From Candidatus Gastranaerophilales bacterium (GTDB lineage: Bacteria > Cyanobacteriota > Vampirovibrionia > Gastranaerophilales > Gastranaerophilaceae): a DNA stretch of 52,173 nt. The notes beneath the pieces are model-generated. The model was not told where the DNA came from and searched no databases. It saw only the letters and a program-made list of their open reading frames with translations. Shown here piece by piece: positions 40,593 through 49,304 of this stretch. The DNA lies in the NCBI GenBank assembly GCA_900767135.1, contig CAAFYU010000010.1:1-52173 (forward strand), written 5' to 3'. Numbering within the stretch: the first letter of the stretch is position 1; the number at the start of each line of letters is the position of its first letter. A program made the translations under genes and the position numbers.

Positions 40593-41375
40593 ATGTTTCA
40601 ATCCCCCGGAGATGTTGCCTTTAATTTTTTTGGATATCCTGTTTATTATTATGGAATAATTCTAGCTAGTGCGATTTTTGTAGGCATTTATTGTGCATAT
40701 TTGCTTTACAAAAAATATTATGAAGCCTCAAAAGCACAAAATATTATAGACTTTTCCCCTTGGATTATCATTATAGGAATTCTTGGTGCAAGATTTTATT
40801 ACTGCCTTGTAAATTTTTCTTATTACACAGCCCACCCGTTTGAAATTTTTTATATAAGACAAGGCGGATTGTCTGTTCATGGAATGATTATTGTCGGTAT
40901 TTGCGGATTATGGTGGCTTTCGAAAAAATACAAAATGTCTTTTTTGCAACTTATTGATTCGTTTTTGTGCGGAACAGCCTTAGCACAAAGTATCGGTAGA
41001 TGGGGGAATTTTTTTAATTCAGAAGCATTTGGGGCTCCAACAAATTTGCCTTGGAAATTGTTTATTCCAATTAGTCATAGACCAACAGAATTCATGAATT
41101 ATGAATTCTTTCACCCGACATTTTTATATGAAAGTATTTTGGACATCTTAATATTTTTGCTTTTATTGTCGCTATTCAGACGCCTTTCGAAAACTCCTGG
41201 GCTCATCGCTTGCATATATTTAATTTTATATTCTTTTGCAAGAATTTTAGTCGAATCTTGTAGGATAGATAGCGTCCTCAATATCGCTGGAATTCCAATT
41301 GCTCAAATAATGTCACTTGCAATAATTATTTTTGCCTCAGTATTTGTTATAATTTTAATCCGTAAGAAAAATTAA
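40593..41375 (+). CDS. lgt: Prolipoprotein diacylglyceryl transferase
   Basis: Transfers diacylglycerol from phosphatidylglycerol to the lipobox Cys. 260 residues with about seven TM helices. The signature GRWGNFFNSEAFG, the GGLSVHGMIIVG region, and HPTFLYES late in the chain are all present. Length is normal. Confidence 0.96.
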   Translation: MFQSPGDVAFNFFGYPVYYYGIILASAIFVGIYCAYLLYKKYYEASKAQNIIDFSPWIIIIGILGARFYYCLVNFSYYTAHPFEIFYIRQGGLSVHGMIIVGICGLWWLSKKYKMSFLQLIDSFLCGTALAQSIGRWGNFFNSEAFGAPTNLPWKLFIPISHRPTEFMNYEFFHPTFLYESILDILIFLLLLSLFRRLSKTPGLIACIYLILYSFARILVESCRIDSVLNIAGIPIAQIMSLAIIIFASVFVIILIRKKN

Positions 41376-41382
41376 TGATTAA

Positions 41383-41412
41383 TTGATTTTTCGCCATGAC
41401 TCGGATTAGAAT
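41383..41412 (+). promoter_or_regulatory. Promoter of the Fsr-like exporter
   Basis: TTGATT (41383-41388), 18 nt, TAGAAT (41407-41412), only 9 nt before the ATG, giving a leader of a few nucleotides. Confidence 0.5.
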
Positions 41413-41421
41413 AAAGGTATT

Positions 41422-42597
41422 ATGAATACAGAAAACTTACCCCAAAAATCTTATAAAAAAGCTCTTGTGTGGCTTGGTGGCGGACACTTTATAAACGATA
41501 TTTACACAGGTGTTTTAAATCCGATTATGCCGTTTATTGCAGCTAAAATCGGTATCACAATGGCTATTGCGACAATTATATTAACAATTTCACATATTTT
41601 TTCATCACTATTACAGCCACTATTCGGCTACTTTGCAGACAATAACGTTAAACGCTCATTCATATTTTGGGGCTTAATATTGTCTTCAATATTTATCCCA
41701 ATGTCAGCTCTTGCTCACAACATATTTTTGCTCATCTTATGTATAATAATCGGAAGTATCGGATCAAGCCTCTTCCACCCGCAAGCTCTCGGTTTTGCAT
41801 CAAGATTTGCAAAATATTCTGACGCCGGTAAGGCAATGGCTGTATTCGTTGCAATGGGAACTCTCGGTTATTCGTGTGGCCCAATTGTATCTTCTGCAAT
41901 TACACAATTTTTAGGAATGCCCAAAATGCCAATTATGACTGTTATTGGTTGCTGTTGGGCTATTTTGATGTTTTCTTTTGTTCCAAAGCTTTCTAACACA
42001 GAAGAAATCAAGCAAAAAATTGACTTTAAAACCGCATTCAAAAGAATTTTAACAAACCAAAAATTAAATATTCTAAATGTTATCGCAATGCTTAAAACAA
42101 TGATTATGTCAGCATGCTTTATACTTCTTCCGTTTTTATGGAAAAACATGGGCTACAAACCGTTTTATATCGGCATGGCCTTGTTCTTATTCATTTTTGC
42201 AGGCGGAATAGGCTCTTTGCTTAGCAGCAACATTGAGAAAAAAATCGGTTCCGCAAACGTATTTTACATCTCAATGATTTTCACTCTTCCATTGATGTTG
42301 GCATTTGTCGGCACATACAAATCACACCCTACAATTTCGCTCATAATCTTTGTCATAATGGGCTTTGTTACAATGATGGCAACTCCTGTTGTTATGGTTA
42401 TGGCACAAAATACTTTGCCTGAATATAAAAGTATTATTTCAGGATTTATCAACGGATTTTCATGGGGAATTGTCGCAATTGTAATGTCAATGCTCGGCTT
42501 TGTTGCAGAAAATTTTGGTATCACAAATGTTTTAATATTTGTTGCGATAATTCCGGCTGTATGTTCTGTTCTTGTAAAAAAATTGTTCAAAGACTAG
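41422..42597 (+). CDS. MFS transporter, fosmidomycin-resistance (Fsr) type
   Basis: 391 residues, 12 TM helices. The opening LGGGHFINDIYTGVLNPIMPFI is characteristic of Fsr-type exporters of the major facilitator superfamily; the loop-2/3 motif GYFADNNVKR and later GIVAIVMSMLGFVAENFGI fit. In E. coli Fsr exports fosmidomycin; the natural substrate here is unknown. Confidence 0.9.
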   Translation: MNTENLPQKSYKKALVWLGGGHFINDIYTGVLNPIMPFIAAKIGITMAIATIILTISHIFSSLLQPLFGYFADNNVKRSFIFWGLILSSIFIPMSALAHNIFLLILCIIIGSIGSSLFHPQALGFASRFAKYSDAGKAMAVFVAMGTLGYSCGPIVSSAITQFLGMPKMPIMTVIGCCWAILMFSFVPKLSNTEEIKQKIDFKTAFKRILTNQKLNILNVIAMLKTMIMSACFILLPFLWKNMGYKPFYIGMALFLFIFAGGIGSLLSSNIEKKIGSANVFYISMIFTLPLMLAFVGTYKSHPTISLIIFVIMGFVTMMATPVVMVMAQNTLPEYKSIISGFINGFSWGIVAIVMSMLGFVAENFGITNVLIFVAIIPAVCSVLVKKLFKD

Positions 42598-42642
42598 CAA
42601 AAAAATTTTTTAGAGTTTTTTATAATCTCAAAAGGATTTATT

Positions 42643-43617
42643 ATGCAAGTTCAAAATATCAACTATCAAAATACAAAATCATATACCCCACAATTTAAAG
42701 GCAATATGGCAAAGCTTTGGCTAACACCTATAAAGAATACAAAAGTTGGCAAAGATTTAACAGAATTAGACAAATATGCGTTTCAGACTTATGTTAACAG
42801 CAAACAATTTCATGTTGGAATTACTCAGGAAGAAATAAATAAACTTTCAAAGTTTGATGGTGAAGAGTTTTTTACAGCTTCATTTGATTATTTAACTAAG
42901 AAACTGGGAATTAAAAAATCTACAAGACCTAATCTTGTTTTTACACAATTTCCAAGCGATGGTAGAATGGCATATACGCCTATAAACAATAGCATCATGG
43001 TCGATTTAAAAAAATGTAGTTCCGCCACCAAAGCACAAAATTTTGCAGGAATTCGTCATGAATTACAACATTTTTTGGAAATTTCAATGATTATGAGACA
43101 TGAAGAACTTGGTCCAAAAGCAATTGACTCAATGGTTGCGTCACATGAAAATTCTCTAATTAATATGTTTAAACATCTGTTAGTTGACGCATCAGAAGAA
43201 GAAATATCTGCAGTAGCTGAAACCACAAGCAATCCAGAAGAGTTTGTCGAAATGATTCTTGAAGCTCTGAATGGCAACAGCGATAAAATCGTTGAAGAAA
43301 TTCATACCTCTTCAACCGAATTTGAAAAGTCATTAAATACTTTTAGAGAGTCTTTAATCAAAGATATGGGAAAAATTCAAAAAGACAGTGCACTTACACC
43401 AAAAATAGAAGAATATTACAAGGGATTTTCTAACTCATATCATAATGCAGACGGCTCTGTCGACATGGAAAAATATGTAAATACTTCAACAGAAGAAGAA
43501 GCAATGCTTGCCGAAACTTGTGCCAGAAAAGAATTTGAAAATCCAAAAGCCTGTCTTTTAAAGCAAATTAAAGACGAGTTACTTGACGAAATAAAAATTC
43601 AAGATGCAAACTCCTAG
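42643..43617 (+). CDS. HExxH zinc-protease-like protein with N-terminal FxG motif
   Basis: 324 residues, no signal peptide. N terminus QNINYQNTKSYTPQFKG shares the short F-x-G signature of the 6250 and 9825 genes. Residues 139-143 are HELQH within AGIRHELQHFLEISMIM, a clean HExxH metalloprotease helix; a candidate third ligand is Glu in EEAMLAETCARKEF near the C terminus. The rest is mostly helical. It probably is a zinc metallopeptidase or a derivative; no family recognised. AAAAGGA precedes the ATG. Confidence 0.75.
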   Translation: MQVQNINYQNTKSYTPQFKGNMAKLWLTPIKNTKVGKDLTELDKYAFQTYVNSKQFHVGITQEEINKLSKFDGEEFFTASFDYLTKKLGIKKSTRPNLVFTQFPSDGRMAYTPINNSIMVDLKKCSSATKAQNFAGIRHELQHFLEISMIMRHEELGPKAIDSMVASHENSLINMFKHLLVDASEEEISAVAETTSNPEEFVEMILEALNGNSDKIVEEIHTSSTEFEKSLNTFRESLIKDMGKIQKDSALTPKIEEYYKGFSNSYHNADGSVDMEKYVNTSTEEEAMLAETCARKEFENPKACLLKQIKDELLDEIKIQDANS

Positions 43618-43892
43618 CCTAAAACATTTAAAGTTTTTTTAATTTCCCCAGCTTGATGTTTTGATGCCATTTTTTCTTGAAGATAAGCCACTTTATCAAG
43701 AAGTTTGTTTGTCAACAAGTCAAGACTCAATTTTTTGTCTAGCTTATTTAACATACTCAAATCATGTTCACCACCAAATGCATGCTTATTATTAATACCT
43801 GAAATCATATTATTTGATGCATTTGCAGCCGCAAATGAAGCACTATTCATTGTGGTTATTGCGTCGAAACGAGCGATGGAAGAAACTAACAT
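43614..43892 (-). CDS. Small orphan helical protein
   Basis: 92 residues, family not recognised. An Ala/Ser/Asn-rich N-terminal half (SASFAAANASNNM) is followed by a Lys/Leu-rich helix pair (LNKLDKKLSLDLLTNKLLDKVAYLQEKM). AGGAG lies 7 nt before the ATG. The stop overlaps that of the convergent metalloprotease-like gene by 4 nt. Reality is supported by the ribosome-binding site and non-random composition, not by homology. Confidence 0.6.
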   Translation of the reverse strand: MLVSSIARFDAITTMNSASFAAANASNNMISGINNKHAFGGEHDLSMLNKLDKKLSLDLLTNKLLDKVAYLQEKMASKHQAGEIKKTLNVLG

Positions 43893-43975
43893 TCCTTAAC
43901 TCCTACTTCTTATCTCCTACATGATTAATTATAAACCACCCATAGAAAAATGCAAGTATTAATTTTTGTAACGAA

Positions 43976-44140
43976 TTGGGCTATTTATGAAATTAGATAC
44001 TATTTATATACTTTATATATATGAGAGCATTAAATAACACGAGATATTAAGAGAGAACGTTTAAATAAAAGAGAGTATAAAATTCCTATTCCTTCCTAAA
44101 AACAAAATTTAACCTCCTTAAAAAAGGAGGTTTTTCTTTT
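43976..44140 (+). ncRNA. Candidate small RNA ending in a strong terminator
   Basis: The terminator AACCTCCTTaaaaAAGGAGGTTTTT (44111-44135) points plus, but no plus-strand gene precedes it: the gene at 43614 is on minus. Upstream lie TTGGGC and TACTAT 16 nt apart (43976-44003) and a purine-rich stretch with several GAGAG. A transcript of about 125 nt is possible. Alternatively the hairpin simply terminates the DUF2229 gene on minus, with a poorer U tail. Low confidence. Confidence 0.3.
44111..44137. terminator. Terminator hairpin
   Basis: AACCTCC / GGAGGTT stem; T5CT4 on the plus side, TTAAATTTT on the minus side. It lies 7 nt after the DUF2229 gene. Confidence 0.8.
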
Positions 44141-44141
44141 A

Positions 44142-45215
44142 CTATTTTGTTTCAATGAAATTTGTATTTGGGATATATGAATCCTCTGAATTTATTTCAA
44201 TTTTATTGATAATTTTTGCACGTTTTTTACGGAAAAGCATATCAACAAAAGCTTCCAAACGTGTAATAAAGCCGGCTTCACCAGTCTGCTCATCAATCGT
44301 TAAGTTTAAAAGTGGCTTGTTAAAACGTTTCGCTTTACGGATAATTCTTTCAACCATAAGAGAATCAGGGCCACAACCAAACGCAGTAACAGTAATCATA
44401 CCGTCAATTTTATTATCTTTCATAAAATGTCCGGCAGCACCTGTCATTTCGCGTTCATTTGCCCAATACATGTCCTGTCCAAGAGCCTTAATTCCGTCGT
44501 CCATTTGTTCTTTTGATAGTTGAAGAGAAGAATAGACTTTAACGTCCATTTTTTCTAACTTATCAAAAATCTTCATTGAAGCACGTTCATCAAAAATATT
44601 ATACCCATGAGCTATCAAAGCAATTGAAATCGGATATTCTTTTGTTTGATTTTCGATAAATACTTTGCCTTGAAGAGCGTAATTCATAGCTTTTTTATAG
44701 CTCATACCTGATTTTGACATCACGTGGAAGTTGTTATAAGTTCTCCAACCGGCTTTTGATGCCTTTTTAATTCTGTCCAAATCAGTAATTCCAAACGGTT
44801 TTGTCATTTCTAACAGAAAATCATATAAACCTTGGTTTTTCTCTGATTTATCAAGAGTTGCTTCAATCATCGTAAAATCTTTTTTGACAACATTTCGGAC
44901 TAAATCCGGCAATCCACGAATTTTTGAGCAGTTATAAATTTTCGGAGCAATTGACTGAATAGATGGAACCAAAATTTTGTCCACACCTTTGTCAATCAAA
45001 TTCAAAATATGTCCGATGTATATTTTAATTGGTAAACAAGTTTCAGTTACAACAAGCGAAGAACCGCTAGACATCGTTTGTTTAGTCGTTATATCTGATA
45101 ATACAATATTTATACCTAAGTCGCTGAAAAAGCCGTAATAGAACGGATAGTCGTTGTAAAAAGACATTCCGCGAGGTATCCCTATTGTCATTTTATTTTC
45201 TTTAGAATTTTCCAC
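44142..45215 (-). CDS. DUF2229 / acyl-CoA dehydratase-related protein
   Basis: 357 residues. TIGIPRGMSFYNDYPFYYGFFSDLGINIVLSD and TETCLPIKIYIGHILNLIDKGVDKILVPS match DUF2229, usually the C-terminal part of 2-hydroxyacyl-CoA dehydratase activase-type proteins. Later, FGCGPDSLMVERI and IDEQTGEAGFITRLEAF are the typical HgdB-like blocks, with Cys residues that could ligate an Fe-S cluster. The ATPase (BadF/BcrAD) half and other dehydratase genes are absent here. GTG 45215 is preceded by AAAGGGGA. Confidence 0.85.
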   Translation of the reverse strand: MENSKENKMTIGIPRGMSFYNDYPFYYGFFSDLGINIVLSDITTKQTMSSGSSLVVTETCLPIKIYIGHILNLIDKGVDKILVPSIQSIAPKIYNCSKIRGLPDLVRNVVKKDFTMIEATLDKSEKNQGLYDFLLEMTKPFGITDLDRIKKASKAGWRTYNNFHVMSKSGMSYKKAMNYALQGKVFIENQTKEYPISIALIAHGYNIFDERASMKIFDKLEKMDVKVYSSLQLSKEQMDDGIKALGQDMYWANEREMTGAAGHFMKDNKIDGMITVTAFGCGPDSLMVERIIRKAKRFNKPLLNLTIDEQTGEAGFITRLEAFVDMLFRKKRAKIINKIEINSEDSYIPNTNFIETK

Positions 45216-45300
45216 AATAAATCCCCTTTGCTACTCTTATAATACTTCAAAAAGAAAATTTTTGCTAAATTTTTATCAAAAATTAACATTGGAAGTAAAA

Positions 45301-45331
45301 ATCTTTATATTATCTTCAACCATATAAAGAT
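45301..45331. repeat. Inverted repeat upstream of the small HEAT-like gene
   Basis: ATCTTTATA (45301-45309) and TATAAAGAT (45323-45331), perfect 9-bp arms around 13 nt, in the 192-nt divergent spacer. Could be an operator or only AT-rich coincidence. Confidence 0.35.
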
Positions 45332-45407
45332 TATGTAAGGAAATCCCAAGTCATGTATTTTTTAGTTTATAATCATAATATAGATAAGATAAATGGAGAT
45401 TATGATA

Positions 45408-45692
45408 ATGGAAACAGTAAACGAAATTCTTTCAAAGTTAGAAAACGCAGATAACGTTACAAAAAACAAATTGGAAAACGAATTAGTAAGCATCGGCACA
45501 TCAGCTCTTCCTCAATTGGTAGATGAGCTTCAAGTTGTTAGAGGCATCAAAAGAGGCGTTGTTGCAATGACTTTGATTAGAATCGGTGACGCTTCTGTAA
45601 AATACTTAAAAGAAGCAGCAAAAGAAAATAAAGACTTTGAATGGGTTGCAGAATACCTAATCAGAGAAATCAAAGGTTCAGTTGCTGCATAG
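45408..45692 (+). CDS. Small HEAT-like protein
   Basis: 94 residues from ATG 45408, chosen because GGAGA lies 8 nt upstream; two earlier in-frame ATGs overlap that site. Three helical pairs: NKLENELVSIGTSALPQLVDEL, RGVVAMTLIRIGDASVKYLKEAA and FEWVAEYLIREIKG, the shape of two HEAT repeats. Function unknown; similar repeats occur in the products at 15578 and 38120. Confidence 0.75.
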   Translation: METVNEILSKLENADNVTKNKLENELVSIGTSALPQLVDELQVVRGIKRGVVAMTLIRIGDASVKYLKEAAKENKDFEWVAEYLIREIKGSVAA

Positions 45693-45716
45693 TTAATTAA
45701 AAAAAATATATAATTC

Positions 45717-45748
45717 AAATCCGCTCATATAGGGCGGATTTCGTTTTT
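45717..45748 (+). terminator. Terminator after the small HEAT-like gene
   Basis: AAATCCGC / GCGGATTT stem, then CGTTTTT. Confidence 0.8.
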
Positions 45749-45756
45749 ATAAATTC

Positions 45757-45785
45757 TTGATATAATCCTCTTGTCATGGTATAAT
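45757..45785 (+). promoter_or_regulatory. Promoter of the zinc-ribbon/cyclase-like gene (leaderless)
   Basis: TTGATA (45757-45762), 17 nt, TATAAT (45780-45785), with TG-G before it as an extended -10. The ATG follows after 6 nt, so the mRNA should start at the start codon. Confidence 0.75.
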
Positions 45786-45791
45786 TTTTTT

Positions 45792-48700
45792 ATGGAATGT
45801 CCAAAATGCGGTTTTGAAATAGATGAGAAAGCGTTAGTTTGCCCCAATTGTAAAAAGGTGCTCAAACTTGCGTGCCCGATTTGTAAGACTATTAACGATT
45901 CAAACACATGCAAGTCTTGTGGATATGTTATTATTTCTAAATGCCATAATTGCGGAAAAATCAACCAAACTATCGCTAAAAAATGTAAAAAATGTGGATT
46001 TAGCACTGAAAAAAGTGTTATCATGAACGAATCAAATGCAGATGATTACGTTTTGATGACAATTAATTTTCCAAATTTGAATGAGATGAAAAATGTTTTT
46101 GGCTCTACCAAAATGCTCAGCAAATTTAAAATAAATTTAGACAATTTAATTACATCTTATGCAAAATCCATTGGAGTAAGACGTCAGGTTGTTGGCAAAA
46201 CTTACGTAATCCGTTTTGACAAAGATTATACTTTTAACAGTTCTGTGGCAACTGCTGTCAAATCATCTATTGAACTGTTAAATAAAATAGTTGCTCTTAA
46301 TTGCAAACTTTCTCAGAAAAAAAATGCATCTGTCAGATGTAATATTTTCTTGATGAAAAGAAATATTGAAGATAACCCCAATAATCTAGACTCGGGTTAC
46401 AATATCAGCTTGTTTAATAGAATTAATTCTTCCTCTGAGGATAAGGTGCTTGGAACTTTTCAGGTTTTGACAGACAGTGCCGTTGCAGATGCAGTGGGAG
46501 CTGAATACCATCTTGAACAATTGGAATCAGTAATGCATAACGATGAAATGTCTATGTATTATGAACTGGATTTAAAAAACTTTATTACGGTTGAATATCC
46601 GGTTGAAGAAGAAGAAAACGAAATAAAAATTCCAAACTTTGTTCAAAATATGCTAATTGAACAAGAGAAATTAGACGAAGAAGCATTAAACAACATTAAT
46701 GTAGCCGCAACTGATTCTATTTACGATCTGGAAACGATTAATTTTGAAGAAATTAAATGTGAATTTATCAGATGCGAGAACATTGATGTCATTTTGCATA
46801 TTGCAAGTAAATTGGCGACTACCCCAAATGGGATTATGGGTATTAGAACCGCTGAAATGTACAAACCATATTCTATAAACGTCCTAAATGCAATTGATGA
46901 ATCTGAAAAATTTAGCAATATTATTTCTCTAACTTGCTATGACGAGATGAAATACTCACCATATTCGTTTTTTAGAGATTTAGTTTCATCTATTTTTGAA
47001 TACACTGTTTCTCAAAAATTATTTTTTCAAAATGATTTTTCAATGTTTCAGTCACTTGATCCAAATGGACTAATTCGAGATTTAGTAACATTACAAAAAC
47101 GTGAAAATTCAGAAAATGAAGATACTCGTTATGTATACTTTGAAATCTTTTTAACTTTATTAAAAGCTATTCCAAACACACTTATTTTTGTTGAAGATTT
47201 AGAAAAAATAGATTCAAGTTCTTACGAAGTTTTAAAATACATCTTTGAAACCTTTGATGAACTAGATATTAGCTTTTTATTCACTTATGACAAAGATTTT
47301 TCTTTGCACAAAGACTCACATTTCTTATTAACACGTCCTTATTATACTGAAATCGCACTAAAACCGACTTCTTTTGAGAAACTTGTTGCAGAAAACAAAG
47401 AACTTTACAAAGAAATTTTGAACAATTTTTACTTCCAAAGAATTGCAAAATATGCTTGCGGAAGCAGTCTGTTTATAAATATAGCACTTCAATATTTAAT
47501 AGAATCAGGAGTTTATGAATACAAAGACAATTGTATTCGAATGATTAATCCAAAAACCATTATTATTCCGTCAAGCCTTGATAAACTTATTTCAAGACGT
47601 TTATATTTACTTCAAGATGATGAAGTTGCAATGAAATTTTTAACATCAATCATTCTTCTCGGAACTCGCGTAGACAAAGGAACAGTTGCTAGTTTAGCAT
47701 ACCCGAATACTGATGGAATTATTGAGAAATTGACTGATATGGGATTTATGTATGAATATAACAATTGCTACTACTTCCCTAATTATAATCTATTGCGAAA
47801 TAATTTATTACCAACAATAAGCAAAATCTATTTGAAAGATGTTGCAAAAGATTTGTTTAACAAAGTCTTCATCGAAGATATGCCAAGTCCTATTAAAGCG
47901 TATTTATACGGACTTTTAGAAGAAACAGATGCTGAAAGAGCTCAATGGCAAGCTTTGGCTGATATTTCTTTATCGCTTGGTGATTTTAGTGCTTATTTAA
48001 ATAGTGCAACCAAAATTTTAAACTTGTTAAACCAAAATGAAGATCCTGAACAAGCTGAAAGTATTAAGGATTATAAAACCTCTTTATATGAAAATATTTC
48101 AGAAAATCTCTATGATTACGTTCCGGAAAAAAGCGAAAAAATTGCCTCAGAAACCCTTCATAATATTGAAAAAATCGGAGATGTTGATAAAACAATAAAA
48201 CTTTGCAATAAAATGATAAATGGTGCTTTAATCAATGGAGATTACGGAAAAGCACTCGAACTAACCCATAAAGTTCTTTCTATATTGCCACCATCATCTC
48301 TAAATCCGCAAGATGAAAATTTTAATAACTACTTCTTTTTGATGTCAGTTATCCATATCCAAATTTTGTTCAATATCGGAGCCTTGAAAGACTGTATTGA
48401 TATTGGATTTAAGGTTTTGAATTTTGTAAATAGTCAGACAATTGAGGTATTAAAACCTGATTATATGCCTGTGGACACATTTAAGTCACTAATTACCGTA
48501 TCTGCCGGTTACGTTGCTCTTGCAAATGTGTTGTTAATGTTTAGTGATGTTCGAGAATTCTTGAATATATTACGAAACGAGATTGATTTTGTTCCTAAAT
48601 CTTATGACTTGTTTGTGGCTTTGCAAGATTTAATTCATGGTGTGGAGATTTCTATTGACCTATCTTCATTTGAAATTGAAGATGGCGACATTTTTGGCAA

Positions 48701-49304
48701 TATTTTATTTAATATAATTAATGCTTTTTCATCAATTGGTTTAGATTATAAGATATTTGCCGAATTTATTTATAAGGCTAAAATTTCGGCTAAAAGCTCT
48801 AATCTGCACCAGTTGGAATTATTTTGCGACTTAATGATTGGTTACGCCTATATGCAACTAGGTTCATATAAAAAGGCAGAAGCTATTATTTATAAAATAA
48901 TTAAAGCAACCAACAATAATGGAATGACAACGCTTTTGTACGTTGCTTGGTATATTATGAGCGAATTACATCTTAAACAAAACAAATATGATGTTGCATT
49001 CGGAATTGCTAACAATTCGCTAATTCAGCTTGAAAAAAATAGTATAACAAGTGAATACTTATTGATGTTGTTTAAATATAATATGTTTAAGATAATGATG
49101 TTCAAAAAGCAATATGATAAAGCTGAAATCTGCATGAGTCACGCACAATATATTGCTAAAAAATACGGTATAAATTTTGTATTTGACACAGAACAAAGTC
49201 ATTACATAGCAGTAGAAGAGGAAGAGTTATCGCTTGATAGTGCCGGAATATTTGAAAATGTTCAGGATTTTCACAACGAAACAGATTCAGGAAGTGAGGA
49301 ATAA
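45792..49304 (+). CDS. Zinc-ribbon, degenerate cyclase/ATPase, TPR protein
   Basis: 1170 residues from ATG 45792. Residues 1-70 hold six CxxC pairs (three zinc ribbons). Residues 85-200 resemble a class III cyclase domain (YVLMTINFPNLNEM, RRQVVGKTYVIRF), but the metal-binding Asp residues are not evident. About 330-600 resembles an STAND/AAA_16 ATPase: no Walker A GKS is seen (TPNGIMGIRTAEMYK at its place), while a Walker B-like LIFVEDLEKIDSSSYEVL remains. From about 700 to the end there are TPR-like helical repeats. The plan is that of soluble adenylyl cyclase-like proteins, here apparently without catalysis. Its stop overlaps the glgA start. Confidence 0.78.
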   Translation: MECPKCGFEIDEKALVCPNCKKVLKLACPICKTINDSNTCKSCGYVIISKCHNCGKINQTIAKKCKKCGFSTEKSVIMNESNADDYVLMTINFPNLNEMKNVFGSTKMLSKFKINLDNLITSYAKSIGVRRQVVGKTYVIRFDKDYTFNSSVATAVKSSIELLNKIVALNCKLSQKKNASVRCNIFLMKRNIEDNPNNLDSGYNISLFNRINSSSEDKVLGTFQVLTDSAVADAVGAEYHLEQLESVMHNDEMSMYYELDLKNFITVEYPVEEEENEIKIPNFVQNMLIEQEKLDEEALNNINVAATDSIYDLETINFEEIKCEFIRCENIDVILHIASKLATTPNGIMGIRTAEMYKPYSINVLNAIDESEKFSNIISLTCYDEMKYSPYSFFRDLVSSIFEYTVSQKLFFQNDFSMFQSLDPNGLIRDLVTLQKRENSENEDTRYVYFEIFLTLLKAIPNTLIFVEDLEKIDSSSYEVLKYIFETFDELDISFLFTYDKDFSLHKDSHFLLTRPYYTEIALKPTSFEKLVAENKELYKEILNNFYFQRIAKYACGSSLFINIALQYLIESGVYEYKDNCIRMINPKTIIIPSSLDKLISRRLYLLQDDEVAMKFLTSIILLGTRVDKGTVASLAYPNTDGIIEKLTDMGFMYEYNNCYYFPNYNLLRNNLLPTISKIYLKDVAKDLFNKVFIEDMPSPIKAYLYGLLEETDAERAQWQALADISLSLGDFSAYLNSATKILNLLNQNEDPEQAESIKDYKTSLYENISENLYDYVPEKSEKIASETLHNIEKIGDVDKTIKLCNKMINGALINGDYGKALELTHKVLSILPPSSLNPQDENFNNYFFLMSVIHIQILFNIGALKDCIDIGFKVLNFVNSQTIEVLKPDYMPVDTFKSLITVSAGYVALANVLLMFSDVREFLNILRNEIDFVPKSYDLFVALQDLIHGVEISIDLSSFEIEDGDIFGNILFNIINAFSSIGLDYKIFAEFIYKAKISAKSSNLHQLELFCDLMIGYAYMQLGSYKKAEAIIYKIIKATNNNGMTTLLYVAWYIMSELHLKQNKYDVAFGIANNSLIQLEKNSITSEYLLMLFKYNMFKIMMFKKQYDKAEICMSHAQYIAKKYGINFVFDTEQSHYIAVEEEELSLDSAGIFENVQDFHNETDSGSEE

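Noticed and set aside
44022..44051. Nine-codon ORF in the candidate small RNA region
   Set aside because: No ribosome-binding site and too short to support without other evidence.
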